Assembly: GCA_005784505.1 (NCBI GenBank)
Contig: VCAZ01000049.1
Coordinates: 1,045,001 to 1,109,000, forward strand
Source of the DNA: Bagarius yarrelli
Taxonomy: Eukaryota; Chordata; Actinopteri; Siluriformes; Sisoridae
DNA length: 64,000 nucleotides
Direction of reading: 5' to 3'
Shown: positions 63,861 through 64,000 of the stretch, in pieces
Numbering within the stretch: position 1 is the stretch's first letter
Layout of the letters: each line of letters begins with the position of its first letter
Made by a program: the position numbers and the translations under genes
The notes under the pieces: model-generated
Databases searched by the model: none
Seen by the model: the letters and a program-made list of their open reading frames with translations, nothing else
What the model was told of the DNA's origin: nothing

Positions 63861-64000
63861 TATTCTCTGGCTGAATCCAGTCCTTAAAATTGTCTCCTGA
63901 AACCCTGAATATGAAAATTTGTCACTGGCCTGTGATGGGTGGAACCTGTTTTGCACTGGCACTCTCATGCATCTCGCTTTAGATGTGTGTTACCGCCGTG

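Noticed and set aside
63440..63900. Plus-strand 137- and 91-codon frames rich in His, Ile, Pro and Ser
   Set aside because: Produced by the CATC tetranucleotide array in two frames.
1..64000. A novel multi-gene defence, biosynthetic or mobile system
   Set aside because: All supported genes are the eukaryotic genes AQR, DPH6 and one small unidentified frame; nothing indicates an operon-like or cargo-bearing element.

Overview
This window is vertebrate nuclear DNA, almost certainly from a teleost fish. It is AT-rich, with small exons bounded by GT/AG introns, many microsatellites, two families of tRNA-derived SINEs, and LINE and DNA-transposon relics of the kind typical of fish. No bacterial, viral or organellar gene organisation is present. 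I cannot name the species.

Layout, left to right. (1) 0-4.2 kb: one short minus-strand reading frame (1548-1760) for a 70-residue hydrophobic protein with a good splice acceptor directly before its ATG, surrounded by SINE copies and a 46-bp inverted repeat. (2) 4.2-36.7 kb: the complete AQR (Aquarius / IBP160) gene on the minus strand. I could place 35 coding exons. Every splice site and phase joins in frame, giving a predicted 1469-residue SF1 RNA helicase of the spliceosome. Its introns hold SINEs, a 30-bp minisatellite, a long TA repeat and an antisense RTE-type LINE fragment. (3) 36.7-43.2 kb: intergenic, with the AQR promoter area at its left edge, then a CR1/L2-like LINE relic, a SINE, a roughly 320-bp polypurine tract and TG/TA repeats. 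(4) 43.2-64 kb: the 3' part of DPH6 (diphthine--ammonia ligase) on the minus strand. The last three coding exons are at 55150-55389, 48712-49108 and 43360-43478; the 5' part lies beyond the right edge. These exons encode RidA/YjgF-like C-terminal domains. The remaining sequence is large DPH6 introns with several stretches of repeat-free sequence that look like conserved non-coding elements.

AQR next to DPH6 in the same orientation matches the order in human 15q14, which supports both identifications. ZNF770, which lies between them in human, is not seen. AQR acts in the nucleus in splicing, and DPH6 acts in the cytosol in diphthamine synthesis on eEF2. They are neighbours by ancestry and do not form a functional unit. 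I found no CRISPR array, toxin, prophage or gene-cluster-like system. The more unusual items are the RidA-bearing DPH6, the inverted-repeat elements, the minisatellite and the candidate regulatory blocks.
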